Source of the DNA: Nitzschia sp. DOCU1
Taxonomy: Eukaryota > Bacillariophyta > Bacillariophyceae > Bacillariales > Bacillariaceae
NCBI GenBank assembly: GCA_951394045.1
Contig: OX595995.1
Coordinates: forward strand, 434,001-498,000
Direction: 5' to 3'
DNA length: 64,000 nt
Each line of letters opens with the position of its first letter. Position 1 is the stretch's first letter. Both the position numbers and the translations under genes were made by a program. The notes under the pieces are model-generated. The model was not told the origin of the DNA. It searched no databases and was given only the letters and a program-made list of their open reading frames with translations. Below are positions 1 through 9,425 of this stretch, in pieces.

Positions 1-2783
1 GATGGTTGGGGATGGGCTGCGAATTCATTTACTCGTTGAGAGCAGTCGTCAACGAATCCCACCATGTAGATTGTGATAGATTCTTTTTTATCGTAGCTCT
101 CGAAAACGGCGCCATTAGCATGTTCTTCGAAAGCATCGAACAATGTCGAGCAGACAAATAGCCAGATGGTGGGTGAATTCTGCGAGCCTTGACCTGTTCC
201 GTGGATTGGGTTGTTTTCTTCGTGTTGATAAAATCTCGCTGATGGGCCTAACTTCGTCTTCAGTTTGAAACGTGCCTCCTCGAGGGTGATAGCATTGACG
301 ATGGCTACCTTGTAATGCATTCCATATTTTTGGCTGGCGAGGCTTGCTAGGGCCGCAAGAATCCTGTCGTAGCAGGCCGCTGCATCAAGATCGAAGGCGA
401 CGCCGCTCTTTCCGCTGAGACGATAGATCTCGTTTTGAAAAATTTCCATGATTACCGGGTCGTGCGCTGATCGACCTGCCCTGCTTCCATAAGTACCTTC
501 ATTCAGTAATCCCTTATCTTCTGCGTGATGGATCGCCTCTCTCCATTTGACGCCTAAGATTAAGTTGTAGTCGGCTTCGTAGAGGTGGATGACACGGAGG
601 CGATGAATATGGCAGTTGTCAGCATCCTTCCGTAACATCACGTTTTCGACATCCTTCCAACGGTCGAGGGAGTATCCGAATCTAAGAGCGTAGTTGATGA
701 CGGCAAGTCTGCAGTCGATGATTAGTTCACGGTCCTGGGAGAACTTGATAAAAGCATTGGAACTCGGTTTGTTGTCGCGAGGTTCAAGCCCGCACGGTCG
801 GCGGAGGGAGTGGTACATTCCCAGGTGGAGCTTGGATGGGCTCGTTGACGTCCTCTCTGGCCAATTCTTGATTTTTGAGAGGAATTGCTCCTTCGTAAGT
901 GTTGCCGTTATCTTGTTTGCTGTCGTCCTGCGTTTGAGGTGCTGCAGGAAGAGCAGAGTAATATTGTCCAGTTCCTCGCTCGCGAAGTTGCCTTCCAGGA
1001 TGAGGTCTGCGGCATAACCGTCGCCTTTATATCCCAGATTCTCTTTCATGTACACGCTTGTGCATGGCGTTCCTTCCGCCTGCCCAAAATGTTCCTGATT
1101 CCTTGATAAGAGAGCATCCTCAATTTCTGTGGGGACCGTTGTCATCCTCCAATCATTGCATTGTTTTGGTGGCGTCCCTGGGATCCTAGGAAGCTCCAAT
1201 CTATCTACACTGCCGGCCGCCGCGTCCTGGGATCGCTTAATTTTGTTGTACACGCCGGACATTGCTTCTGACTGCTGTAATCGTTTTATGATTGTCTCTG
1301 CCTTTTTGTTTTCCGCTGCTGCGTAGGCTTCGGCTTTGAGTCGTAGAAATTCCCGTCGTATCTCTCTCGCTTTTAGGCGTATTTTCTTTAACGTTCGTTG
1401 GGCTGATTTCCGAAGACGGTTGATGTCACGAGGGGATGGAATCGAATCAGTGAGGCCATAGCACTCTTTAATCGACTGTAGAACGTTCCGCATCTTAACT
1501 CTGTTACGACGGAAGCTGGATGCCTGGCTATAATAAAAACTTCGAGCCCATGCTTCTGCAAACTCTGGACTCCAGTGACTGCGAGGCCGTAGTTTTGAAA
1601 CCATCTTTTCTCCCCGAAGCGAGCCTCTAGTCAAATCGTTGTCGAATCGTTCGATGAATTCATGGTCAGGCTGATCGAGATCCTGGATATATTGTAGCCG
1701 ATTGGCCATGTTATGATCCCGTAGATATTTTGCTGTCTCTGTGACCCAATTGAGAACGTCCTTCGGTTGTTTGGCGTCCAGTCCTCTCCTGTCTCGCGTG
1801 GGCATGATTGTAGTTTGGTTGCCGAACAATAATATTGTGTCCATATCAACCCACATTCCGCGATGATCCGTGTTGAATCTAAGACCAAACTGGTCAAACC
1901 CGCAGTTTAACATTGCCTGTGCAACGGATTCGGTGCCTAGCATATAGTCGATCCTTGTGGTTCCTCGGATATAGGTATTGGGATGGTTGTTGACTCCATG
2001 ACGTGCACTGATCAGGTCGAATAAATGCAGTTCGTCAATTAGATCGTTCATCGCAGCTGTTGTTATTTCCTCGTTAAAGTCGCCTCCGATGAGGAACTCG
2101 TCGGCTGGATATTTCTTGACAAATTCTTTCAGGTCCCGCTTGAAGGCGCTTCGGGGAGTGATGCTTGGGTCATTAATCATTGCTTCCTGCTGTCGTGCGG
2201 CCGTGAATGATGTTGGATCGATGGTGCCGCCGCATACTTGGTAAATTGATACAACCCAGATTCCTTTGGTGGTGTCGTCGCAACCGTAACGTGCTGCCGA
2301 CCATCGGCCCATTGCGTCTTTGAAGACACTGTTGATTCTAGAACAGATGCCCCCCCCGATTGTAAGTAGGCTTGTGCCACCCGGTTTCTTGTCGTCAGCA
2401 GCTGGTTCTGGTGTTGCGGAGGTGATGATGAGAGACTCGGTTTTGATTGTTTTCCTTGTTGCTTGTTCAATGCGGTGACGAATGTGTTCCTTGGAGGTGT
2501 CTAAGTTCATTTCGGAGAAACCGCCGACATCTACTTGTAGATCTTGCATCGCGGAGCAAATTTGTTCCCACTTGGCTGATTCCTTCGTGCCGTGGATGTT
2601 GCAGAAGTAAAACCGTGTGGTGCCATCCAGTTTCTTTTCGAGTACATCGCCGAATGCTTCGTTTTCTTTCCACAGCTGTTCATCGTTATCGGAACCGTAA
2701 TCTTCTAGCCAGTCTTGGAGATTTAGGTTTGTAGAAGAAGTACTGCCATCACTAATAATTGTGTCGTCATCAGATTCTATCAT
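1..2783 (-). CDS. Retrotransposon ORF2: AP-type endonuclease plus reverse transcriptase (3' part off window)
   Basis: Reading from the ATG at 2783-2781 the frame stays open to base 1, about 927 codons. An endonuclease/exonuclease/phosphatase domain shows GGDFNEE near residue 228, RIDYML near 279 and a DHRG motif near 306; such domains nick the target site in LINEs. The reverse transcriptase has motif A FDLDAAACYDRI near 799, motif B GTGQGSQNSP near 859 and the catalytic FVDD near 916. The frame passes through an eight-G run at about 2350 without shifting. The start overlaps the ORF1 stop (ATGA). The family is clear from the motifs; the exact clade is not. Motif B has Gly where most LINEs have Pro (PQGS). 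Confidence 0.85.
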   Translation of the reverse strand, partial: MIESDDDTIISDGSTSSTNLNLQDWLEDYGSDNDEQLWKENEAFGDVLEKKLDGTTRFYFCNIHGTKESAKWEQICSAMQDLQVDVGGFSEMNLDTSKEHIRHRIEQATRKTIKTESLIITSATPEPAADDKKPGGTSLLTIGGGICSRINSVFKDAMGRWSAARYGCDDTTKGIWVVSIYQVCGGTIDPTSFTAARQQEAMINDPSITPRSAFKRDLKEFVKKYPADEFLIGGDFNEEITTAAMNDLIDELHLFDLISARHGVNNHPNTYIRGTTRIDYMLGTESVAQAMLNCGFDQFGLRFNTDHRGMWVDMDTILLFGNQTTIMPTRDRRGLDAKQPKDVLNWVTETAKYLRDHNMANRLQYIQDLDQPDHEFIERFDNDLTRGSLRGEKMVSKLRPRSHWSPEFAEAWARSFYYSQASSFRRNRVKMRNVLQSIKECYGLTDSIPSPRDINRLRKSAQRTLKKIRLKAREIRREFLRLKAEAYAAAENKKAETIIKRLQQSEAMSGVYNKIKRSQDAAAGSVDRLELPRIPGTPPKQCNDWRMTTVPTEIEDALLSRNQEHFGQAEGTPCTSVYMKENLGYKGDGYAADLILEGNFASEELDNITLLFLQHLKRRTTANKITATLTKEQFLSKIKNWPERTSTSPSKLHLGMYHSLRRPCGLEPRDNKPSSNAFIKFSQDRELIIDCRLAVINYALRFGYSLDRWKDVENVMLRKDADNCHIHRLRVIHLYEADYNLILGVKWREAIHHAEDKGLLNEGTYGSRAGRSAHDPVIMEIFQNEIYRLSGKSGVAFDLDAAACYDRILAALASLASQKYGMHYKVAIVNAITLEEARFKLKTKLGPSARFYQHEENNPIHGTGQGSQNSPTIWLFVCSTLFDAFEEHANGAVFESYDKKESITIYMVGFVDDCSQRVNEFAAHPQP

Positions 2784-4633
2784 CGTCGTATTGCCGCTAG
2801 GGCGTGCTCAAAAATGCCTGAGCTGGCTTCGTTGCGTCCGCCACCTCTTGAGGTGGGTTGTCGTTGGCCTAGTCTAGTGTTGGCTCGATTTCCCCGATAA
2901 TTAGGTGTTTCGAACTCGGTCTGATCCTCTGTTTCACCCATAGCTTCATCCTCTAAGTCTGCTTCGAGTGACCTTCCGGTCAACGCCTCCGGTGTGGTCG
3001 TGATACACGTCCTCTTATTACTTTCTTGGGGTTTTTGACGTGCGTCTGGAGTGAGGTTTGGAGCCGTCGATCTTTCTGATTCAAGTTCCTGTAAGCGCAT
3101 CAGAAGAACACGGTTTTCCTCTTTTATTCCCATGTTTTCATCCTTGATCTCGATCACCAGGTTTAACAAGGCGTCAAGCCTATTGGTTATAGCAGTAATG
3201 TCGTTTCCTTGGGTTGTGGTGGTGATGTTTGGCGGCGGACCGGGCTGTCTAGTACCAGCTGCTTCGGCATAGGAGGCCCCATATGAAGGTCTTGATCCGG
3301 CACCTGATGTGGCCGGCTCCTCTGGTTTGTCGAATTCGTCAGTATTCGCGGCGTCTTCGTCTTCGCCCCAAATTGATTCCATGGCTTCAGTGATTATGCT
3401 CACGCTGTCGGCTGTGTTCGTACCGTCGCTCAGTGAATCCACTTCGATTCTGCCACGTTTGGAGACGACGCATGGCACGAAATTCATTCGTCGCATGTGA
3501 GTTGGCCATAATGACAGTTCTCGTGCTACCGCATCATGAACTTGACGATGGATGTCGCCTTGAGACGAAACGTTTCCTTTTGCTGGTGCGACGTCAATTA
3601 GGAGTTTCCATTCACCTTCAGCTTGCACTAACCCTGTGGGTATGATATCGTATACTCGTTTGATTTTTGAAAGTTTCTCCTCACCTAGTTTATGCATGAC
3701 TTCTTCGGTGATTCCTGCGATTTTGATGACATATAGGTTCCGGAGGCATTTATTGGTTGTCTTGACGCAACTATCGAAGGAGTTGGGGTGATTTTTTCGC
3801 CAGTGGAAGGGGATATATGCTCCATGCTGTTTCTTCCATTTTTTGGATTTGCTTGCGTTGGTCATGATCTGATGTAGTACCTTTCGGTCAGGTGCATCAC
3901 ACCGGATCACATATGCTCTTGTGTACTTGTCCCACTGGTTGTAGCTCTTGCTGCTTTCCGTCATGGCTACTTTGGCTTTTTTCAGCACGAATTCGGGTAA
4001 CGCCGTACCTTTTGGAGCGTATGCTGCGAGTTCTTTGCGCCAGGTCGACACCAGGTGTTTTGCAGGGACGTGCTCGACGTGCACGTTCGCAATGAATCCG
4101 ATTTGTCGTTCTTCAACCTTTTCTTTACTGAACAAGTGCTCGCTGATGTAAATGTTGTGCATCGCAATGTACTCCTTGAGATTACCACCGCTTTTTAGAG
4201 AGGGGATTCGCGACTTGCAATTGATGGTGATGACCGCGACATACAGAGTGGAACGGACGTTTTTGATACGCATTGTCTCTTGTTTTATGTCAATGGCTTC
4301 TTTGGCTTTCGAGGCGGATGTAGCCATTTTGTCAAAATTTGTCAGTTCCTGTTGCTTCTTGATAATGTATGTTTCCGGTTCGAAGTGTTTAATGAGGGAG
4401 AGCACTTTCGCGAAATGCAATGCGGCGTGGTCAACGTCGGTCCCCCCGCTACCTTTCCACGATAGCTTCATCTTGTACGTGAATCCATCCAGTTCGGTGA
4501 GATCCTGTCCGTTTTTGTTCCCGCTGCCGCTGGAGCGTACGGTCTTGTCATCGTCGTCGGTGTCATTGATGTTTGTCATCTTTGCACGAGCGCCATTGGC
4601 GCAGTTTCCGTCGGCAGTAGTCGCCATCGTCAC
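2780..4633 (-). CDS. Retrotransposon ORF1 protein with coiled coil
   Basis: 617 residues, uninterrupted. The N-terminal two thirds is basic and I recognise no domain in it. A Pro/Ala/Gly-rich linker near residues 445-470 leads into a leucine-heptad coiled coil at roughly 485-530 (rich in Asp, Glu, Leu and Met). The C-terminus is acidic, then has a short Arg/Gly-rich tail. Position directly upstream of an endonuclease-RT ORF and the coiled coil suggest an ORF1p-like RNA-binding trimer, although no RRM or CCHC knuckle is visible. The stop TGA at 2782-2780 is nested in the ORF2 start. Confidence 0.75.
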   Translation of the reverse strand: MTMATTADGNCANGARAKMTNINDTDDDDKTVRSSGSGNKNGQDLTELDGFTYKMKLSWKGSGGTDVDHAALHFAKVLSLIKHFEPETYIIKKQQELTNFDKMATSASKAKEAIDIKQETMRIKNVRSTLYVAVITINCKSRIPSLKSGGNLKEYIAMHNIYISEHLFSKEKVEERQIGFIANVHVEHVPAKHLVSTWRKELAAYAPKGTALPEFVLKKAKVAMTESSKSYNQWDKYTRAYVIRCDAPDRKVLHQIMTNASKSKKWKKQHGAYIPFHWRKNHPNSFDSCVKTTNKCLRNLYVIKIAGITEEVMHKLGEEKLSKIKRVYDIIPTGLVQAEGEWKLLIDVAPAKGNVSSQGDIHRQVHDAVARELSLWPTHMRRMNFVPCVVSKRGRIEVDSLSDGTNTADSVSIITEAMESIWGEDEDAANTDEFDKPEEPATSGAGSRPSYGASYAEAAGTRQPGPPPNITTTTQGNDITAITNRLDALLNLVIEIKDENMGIKEENRVLLMRLQELESERSTAPNLTPDARQKPQESNKRTCITTTPEALTGRSLEADLEDEAMGETEDQTEFETPNYRGNRANTRLGQRQPTSRGGGRNEASSGIFEHALAAIRR

Positions 4634-5015
4634 TACCTTTTCCGCGTTTTTCTCGCTGTATGCACCTTTTCTACGTAACTTCTACGTAGATTTTGTACTG
4701 GATCTCCTAAGGAAATCAGGGTTCGACGCGTCGATCCCGATGTTCCAAACGAAAAACTATGTGTGCGAGATCTTGTTTCCTGCTTACGTCAGACCTCCCC
4801 AGAAAACGACTCATTGGACTCAATTATGACGTCATGGAGTAGACTGGAATGACTTCTTACTATCTATGTCACGCGCCCGCCGGGCTGTCGAGGCTGTGCC
4901 GATCGCCGGAAGATTTGAAAAAAAGTAAACAACAATGACATGACCATGGCACTCGTTCTTCTTGTGAGTCTTGGTCATCAGTATACGAGGATTATACCTT
5001 TGTTTATTGAGTAAC
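4634..5015. other. Boundary between retroelement 5' end and SGNH gene promoter
   Basis: No gene. Divergent start regions of the retrotransposon ORF1 (minus) and the SGNH hydrolase (plus). It contains two CRE/TGACGT-type motifs, annotated separately. Confidence 0.5.
4784..4835. promoter_or_regulatory. Pair of TGACGT (CRE-like) motifs
   Basis: TTACGTCA at 4784-4791 (TGACGTAA on the other strand) and the perfect palindrome ATGACGTCAT at 4826-4835 lie about 43 bp apart, 180-230 bp upstream of the SGNH start and 150-200 bp upstream of retroelement ORF1. TGACGT cores are bZIP sites and act as CO2/cAMP-responsive elements in diatom carbonic anhydrase promoters. Function here is inference. Confidence 0.35.
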
Positions 5016-6146
5016 ATGGCCGTAAAAGTCCGTCGAGGACTTGATCGGCGTAACGTTGGCCTGATTCTAGCCATTGTGTTGGCAGCAGTGTTCAACCTAT
5101 ACTCCGAATCACGCATTATCAGTGCTTCATTGCCGAGTGGTAGCAGTGCCACGGCCGCCGAGGGAAAAGATGCTCGTAACGCCACGAAACAGCCGCCGCT
5201 GACCGTTCTATCCAATCCAAGCACCACCAGGTGGAACTCTACAGAGTTTAAAGACGCGTTGATGGAAAATTCTACACTTAACAACTTTTCGTTGGCGGAA
5301 CTTGTGCACCGAGTTCCAAAGCCACAGGGTACCGATGTCGAAGTTTACAATGCTGACGCCTGGCATCGACTACGATCCATGCTGGGGCTGGAGGTTTCAG
5401 CAGAAGAAAGTTCTGTGGATCGAGTGGTCCTTTGTTCCGATGGGGGCTCGTCGACAGCGGGAGGTGGACATGTTAAGCCTGACAAGCGATGGGATCAAAC
5501 GTTTGCCAACATGTTTCGAGCCGCCACTATTCCCCGCAATGACGACGACGTGGAGCGATATTATCCCGTCGTAGTGAACCGTGCCCATGGTTCGAGAGGA
5601 TCCGTCCATTCGGCATTTGTCTTTCACTCGCTCATCCCTCCGGATGCAGATGTTATAGTCTGGGAGTTTGCGATTAACGATGGGCATCCCCTAGGCTGTG
5701 AGGAAATCAACAATGGGATTATTGTATTTTTGGATCAAGTAGCACGACATTCCTCGCCACCCCCGCTGGTGATTTTGGCATATTTGTGGGATGTCAACTT
5801 TCCGTGGAACACCGACGGCAGAGTTCGAGATACGGTCTTTCAATGTCATAATCATCTACCGGCACAATATGACTTTGTGGTTGGGAGTGTCAATTTGGCT
5901 TCTTATTTGACCAATCTTGGTTGGGAAAAGACGACAGTAATGAACTTTTTTCTGGCAGATCATCATCATCCTTCTGCACGAGGTCACTGGTTTCTAGCCT
6001 TTTTGCTCTGGGATCTGGTGACGGACGAACAGAGGCATCCGAGAACGCTATTACTACCGCCTGCTGTCCAAGGAAACCTGACCGAGTCTCAACAACAACA
6101 AGAAGACGAAGATAAAGCCCCACTGGGCCTGCGCACAAAGCCCTAA
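5016..6146 (+). CDS. Membrane-anchored SGNH/GDSL-like hydrolase
   Basis: 376 residues from the ATG at 5016; a frame extension upstream to 4971 precedes the signal segment and is less likely. Arg-rich N-terminus, then a hydrophobic anchor at about residues 14-31, so a type II membrane or secreted protein. SGNH blocks in order: CSDGGSST (block I Ser/Gly) near 142, AHGSRGS (block II Gly) near 190, WEFAINDG (block III Asn) near 216, and DHHHPSARGH (block V Asp/His) near 315. These are the catalytic Ser-Asp-His and oxyanion residues of SGNH hydrolases, which deacylate lipids or polysaccharides. Substrate is not inferable. Sequence just after the stop continues open in another frame (next entry), so the real C-terminus may be longer. 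Confidence 0.65.
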   Translation: MAVKVRRGLDRRNVGLILAIVLAAVFNLYSESRIISASLPSGSSATAAEGKDARNATKQPPLTVLSNPSTTRWNSTEFKDALMENSTLNNFSLAELVHRVPKPQGTDVEVYNADAWHRLRSMLGLEVSAEESSVDRVVLCSDGGSSTAGGGHVKPDKRWDQTFANMFRAATIPRNDDDVERYYPVVVNRAHGSRGSVHSAFVFHSLIPPDADVIVWEFAINDGHPLGCEEINNGIIVFLDQVARHSSPPPLVILAYLWDVNFPWNTDGRVRDTVFQCHNHLPAQYDFVVGSVNLASYLTNLGWEKTTVMNFFLADHHHPSARGHWFLAFLLWDLVTDEQRHPRTLLLPPAVQGNLTESQQQQEDEDKAPLGLRTKP

Positions 6147-6780
6147 TGCCAAGAGACTTGTCAATCATTTGTTGACCGACGGCTATTCGTTTGCATCGTG
6201 GACAGGCGAGGCACCACGCAACGAAGTTCACAATCGTGGCATGATTTATCCTCAAATCTACCGCAATGACTCCGATACTATGGATGGCTCCATGAATATT
6301 ACAACCTTACTTACGGGCAAGGCCACCGAAGAACGGCAGGATCGCAAGATTGCGGTGATCCTGCCATGCTGTACCAGTGGGTATCATGTCCGCTTTGATC
6401 TGACGGAGGATCGTACCTATTTTGCCAGCAAATCCATTTCGGCGCTTCAACTTTACTTTCCAGACTTGACATCGGTGGAGAGTTTGTGCAGCTCCGTGTC
6501 GGTCCAACTCCTCGATAGTGAGAGAAATGCGGTGTGGACAAGCCCCAATTGCAGTACTAGTACTAGTGCTGATGCATCTAGTACCAATCAGACTAATATT
6601 GCATCACCCGAGTGGGTTGTGTATGGATCCAGGGAATGTCGTGTGGGTCATTGGTTTCTAAATACATGGTTGGCGTTGCCAAACGCGACAAGAGTGTCGA
6701 GGATTAATGTCTGCAGTACCAAGACAGACTGTGGTAAAGGGAATCATGACACTTCCTTGATGCATGTGGCGCTATTTTGA
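6147..6780 (+). pseudogene. Probable C-terminal continuation of the SGNH gene in another frame
   Basis: Immediately after the stop of the SGNH frame an open stretch runs to a stop at 6780 with no good ATG at its start. Its product has paired cysteines (PCC, SLCSS, SPNC, ECRVGH, VCSTKTDC) and NxS/T sites, as expected for a secreted disulfide domain. Either a frameshift separated it from the SGNH gene or an unrecognised intron joins them. The first 50 bp recur in degenerate form at 6783-6835. Confidence 0.4.
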
Positions 6781-7722
6781 TGGACTTGTGAATGATTTGT
6801 TGCGAAACGGCTATGCATGATTGGCATCGTGGACATTCCGCTACCGCAACGAGCGGTGGACAAGTAATGGCAGTCGGCCAACGACGACGAGGCGATTGTA
6901 TCATGCTCCATTTCTGGAGACGCTGCCCCCATGCATAACTCGTGGGCGTTAACCTAGCATCGACGTCTGACGAGAATCGAGCTGGGGAATCCTTGGGACA
7001 AACCAACGACGACGATAATAACGAGGTGCTGATACCATCGACCCATTGGCGCAGCTGGATACTGCCAGAAATGTTCTGGGAAAAAACGAACTACCTCCAC
7101 CCTCAGCAAGCGGAGGCCCTGGCATCTCAAAGCAAGGTCCATAACGTTTTGCATGCAAAGTGCAACAGCCAGCCCGGGATCCCTGGTGAAGATTGGCATT
7201 GCGAAACATGTGAGTCCAAGCTTCGAGATCTACCATGGATGCCTGTCTCCGACTAGGCAGAGGGTACCTTGGTTCGGTCAGATGGACGTCTTCTGGCATC
7301 GACGAAACAATTTTACTCCAGATCGGTGGAAGCAAGGCGACGATCGCTCATCTGTGGTGTCCTCTGTGTGGATTGGTCTGAGCCTAGACAGGTCTGCAGA
7401 CGAGTTTCATTCGCGTCAGATGGCAACACAACTATCAAATGATGTGGTTCTTTTGACCACACCAGCGCCACATCGCAAATGGAATACGAAAGTACAAGAG
7501 TCTAGAATGCGCAGTGTGTTGCCGGAGTCTCTACTCAGTGTTACGTTGCGACTGGTACAAGTAGATTCTGATATTGATCCAGACCGAGAGGAGGCTTGGA
7601 TTGAGCTGCAAGCTGAAAACTTGCCATCCACGTCTTCGAACCAGGTGGATTTGGCGACATTGTTTTCCAACTCTTCCAAAATTGTTCTTCCGGCAGCGAC
7701 GTTGAATTCGCTCACTTTTTGA
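6781..7722 (+). pseudogene. Degenerate duplicated segment downstream of the SGNH gene
   Basis: The stretch 6783-6835 resembles 6152-6202 (GACTTGTCAATCATTTGTTG versus GACTTGTGAATGATTTGTTG, and GCATCGTGGACA in both), but carries an in-frame TGA. Further on, two open stretches (6942-7256 and 7153-7722) lie in different frames, and neither starts convincingly. This reads as a decayed duplication of secreted-protein sequence. I do not recognise the family. Confidence 0.35.
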
Positions 7723-7970
7723 CGACCAAAAGCGATGTGCATCTTCACAAAGGCAAATCGGTTTCGATCGTTGCAACTTGGACGTCACAAATGGTCGGCT
7801 GAACGTCGTGCTGTCGGTACATCCACGACGAATATGTTCGGTTCGAGTTCCTCTGGCACCATTGCGGATGGACACGGCCGAGGTCAAGCCGAAGATGTAA
7901 CGAAAGGCTGCATTCCGAAACAGGATAGAACTAGCTAATTATTCGTCCCAAGATCATTTTTCAAACTCGT

Positions 7971-8955
7971 TTACGATTCGTCCTTGGCTAGACTGACAAG
8001 CGATGCCTCTCGGCCAAACTGAAACCAGGCTTGCTTCCACACCTCGTCTGGAACACTCCCATTTGCCTGCCCCATGGAGAGTTCAAACTTACACCGATAC
8101 CCTTCCTGAAAGGCTAGGTGTTCCGAGCTGTCAATATCCTGAAGGTGAAATAATGAAACGCCGAGTTCGTCTCGAATACGGTCGCGAATGTGTGCACACT
8201 CTTTGACCTTTAATCGCAAATAACAATGCACCATGTTCACTTGAGGTATACGAGGTTCCAGCGTCAAAACACTGGATATCATATCATCCGACTGCAAGTA
8301 TTCGGCCAGGCGTACCAACTTGTCCCTTTTGTCTTGAAAGCTCAATCCTATTGGCTCTTGCGTGTTGGTTGTCTGTCGCGGTTGGATCCAGTACTTGCGG
8401 TAGCCACTCCAACCCGAGACGGCATACGGAAGAAGTGTATACAGATTGCCGCCAAAGTGTCGCAACCAAATTCGAGCTTGCTCACAAAACTCCCGACTTC
8501 CCATCAACATGGCGCCCGAGATACCTCCGAGTCCCTTGTAAAAGGATATGTAGACATAATCAAACGGTGCGACTAGTTCTGCCAATGACTTTTGGTATCC
8601 AGTGGTAGCTTCAAAGATTCGTGCACCGTCACAATGAAAGGCGATGCCATGGTCTTTACAGTATTTCTGTATCTTTTGAATATCCTCCCATGGCGTAATT
8701 TTCATGGGGGCCCTGGCCTGTAGATCCAGGATCCTCTCACGACGATGACGAATCTTGCGTCCAATCCGATCTAATACCAGTTTTCGCTCCTTCTGTGTAC
8801 TGAATTGCGTAGACTTGGCTAATTCCAAATTCTGCCTCAAGCTCCTGTAGGCGTCTTTCCGCATAGTCCATGGCGGATTTACGATCTTCTGTCAACCTGA
8901 TCTGTTCCAGTTTGCGGCGTGCAGCGGCAAGTCGTTGGTCCTCGTTGTTGTTCAT
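7971..8955 (-). pseudogene. Threonine aldolase-like PLP enzyme, internally deleted
   Basis: The C-terminal two thirds matches low-specificity threonine aldolases / beta-eliminating lyases: KITPWEDIQKI, FHCDGARIFEA and YISFYKGLGGISGAMLMG, where the Lys of FYKG would bind PLP. The N-terminal part starts at the ATG at 8955 in a different frame with AERRLQELEAEFG, resembling the family region before the PSG motif. About 100 residues of cofactor-binding domain between these two parts are absent, and less than 100 bp separates them, so an intron cannot hide the rest. I read it as a deletion-inactivated gene; a shortened protein starting at 8864 is formally possible. Confidence 0.6.
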
Positions 8956-9083
8956 GGCTGCTGCTGCTGCTGCTGCTGGTGGTGGTGGTGGAGAGCAATG
9001 CTGCTGGTAGTGCGGTCGTCCAATAGACAAGATTGTGAGATTTGCTGCCACGCCAAAACCGCAATCGCCTTTTTTCTCTCGGA

Positions 9084-9132
9084 ACGATTTTTGAAGTAGC
9101 AACGTTTCAAACGTTGCTACTTCAAAAATCGT
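9084..9132. repeat. 49-bp perfect palindrome (hairpin)
   Basis: The arms ACGATTTTTGAAGTAGCAAC (starting 9084) and its exact complement meet at TTTCAAA, centred on base 9108: 24 paired bases each side and a single central base. It lies upstream of the aldolase relic and 110 bp from the gypsy element. It could be a transposon footprint or a fold-back element. No gene is seen between 9133 and 9240. Confidence 0.9.
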
Positions 9133-9240
9133 CCATTTTCCAACAGTCAGTGATGCTAGTAGAGAATGTACTAGAATCAACGGAGTTCTTCATTCGCCAG
9201 CATCTTCTGCGGGACACAGGAAGAACCCACAACTTGGCGC

Positions 9241-9383
9241 GTGAACTACGCGTGTGAAGCAATCAACTATCCATTATTATGAGGGCTACGAGTAGGCATG
9301 GATGCCGACGAGCGATCTTGAATGAGGTTTGACATCCTCGTACGTCAGTCTAGAGGTGCGTAAGAGACACGTGGCGCATCACA
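9241..9383 (-). repeat. 3' LTR of gypsy element
   Basis: 143 bp, identical base for base to 14079-14221. On the element's strand it begins TGTGATGCGCC and ends GTAGTTCAC. An ACACGTGGCG segment inside holds a G-box-like CACGTG. Confidence 0.95.
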
Positions 9384-9395
9384 CTCTCCCCAACC
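9384..9395 (-). promoter_or_regulatory. 3' polypurine tract
   Basis: On the minus strand GGTTGGGGAGAG immediately precedes the TG start of the 3' LTR, the position expected for the plus-strand primer of an LTR element. Confidence 0.75.
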
Positions 9396-9425
9396 ATGAG
9401 AAGCATCGAATCGTTGGTGAAATCT

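Larger units (their letters stand above)
1..4850 (-). mobile_element. Non-LTR (LINE-type) retrotransposon, truncated by the window edge
   Basis: Two minus-strand ORFs form a LINE-like unit. ORF1 (4633-2780) has a C-terminal coiled coil, and ORF2 (2783 to beyond base 1) has an endonuclease/exonuclease/phosphatase domain followed by a reverse transcriptase. No long terminal repeats are visible. The 5' boundary is an estimate: the sequence upstream of ORF1 to roughly 4850 has no other explanation. The 3' end lies outside the window. Both frames are open over the visible length, so the copy could be functional or recently active. Confidence 0.8.

Noticed and set aside
1129..1326. Short plus-strand frames in 1-2.7 kb
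   Set aside because: They lie opposite the continuous retrotransposon ORF2.
2340..2360. Eight-C run suspected of causing a frameshift in ORF2
   Set aside because: Counting all eight bases keeps the endonuclease frame open.
4152..4829. 225-codon plus-strand frame opposite ORF1
   Set aside because: Antisense to the retroelement ORF1 and its leader, no domain.
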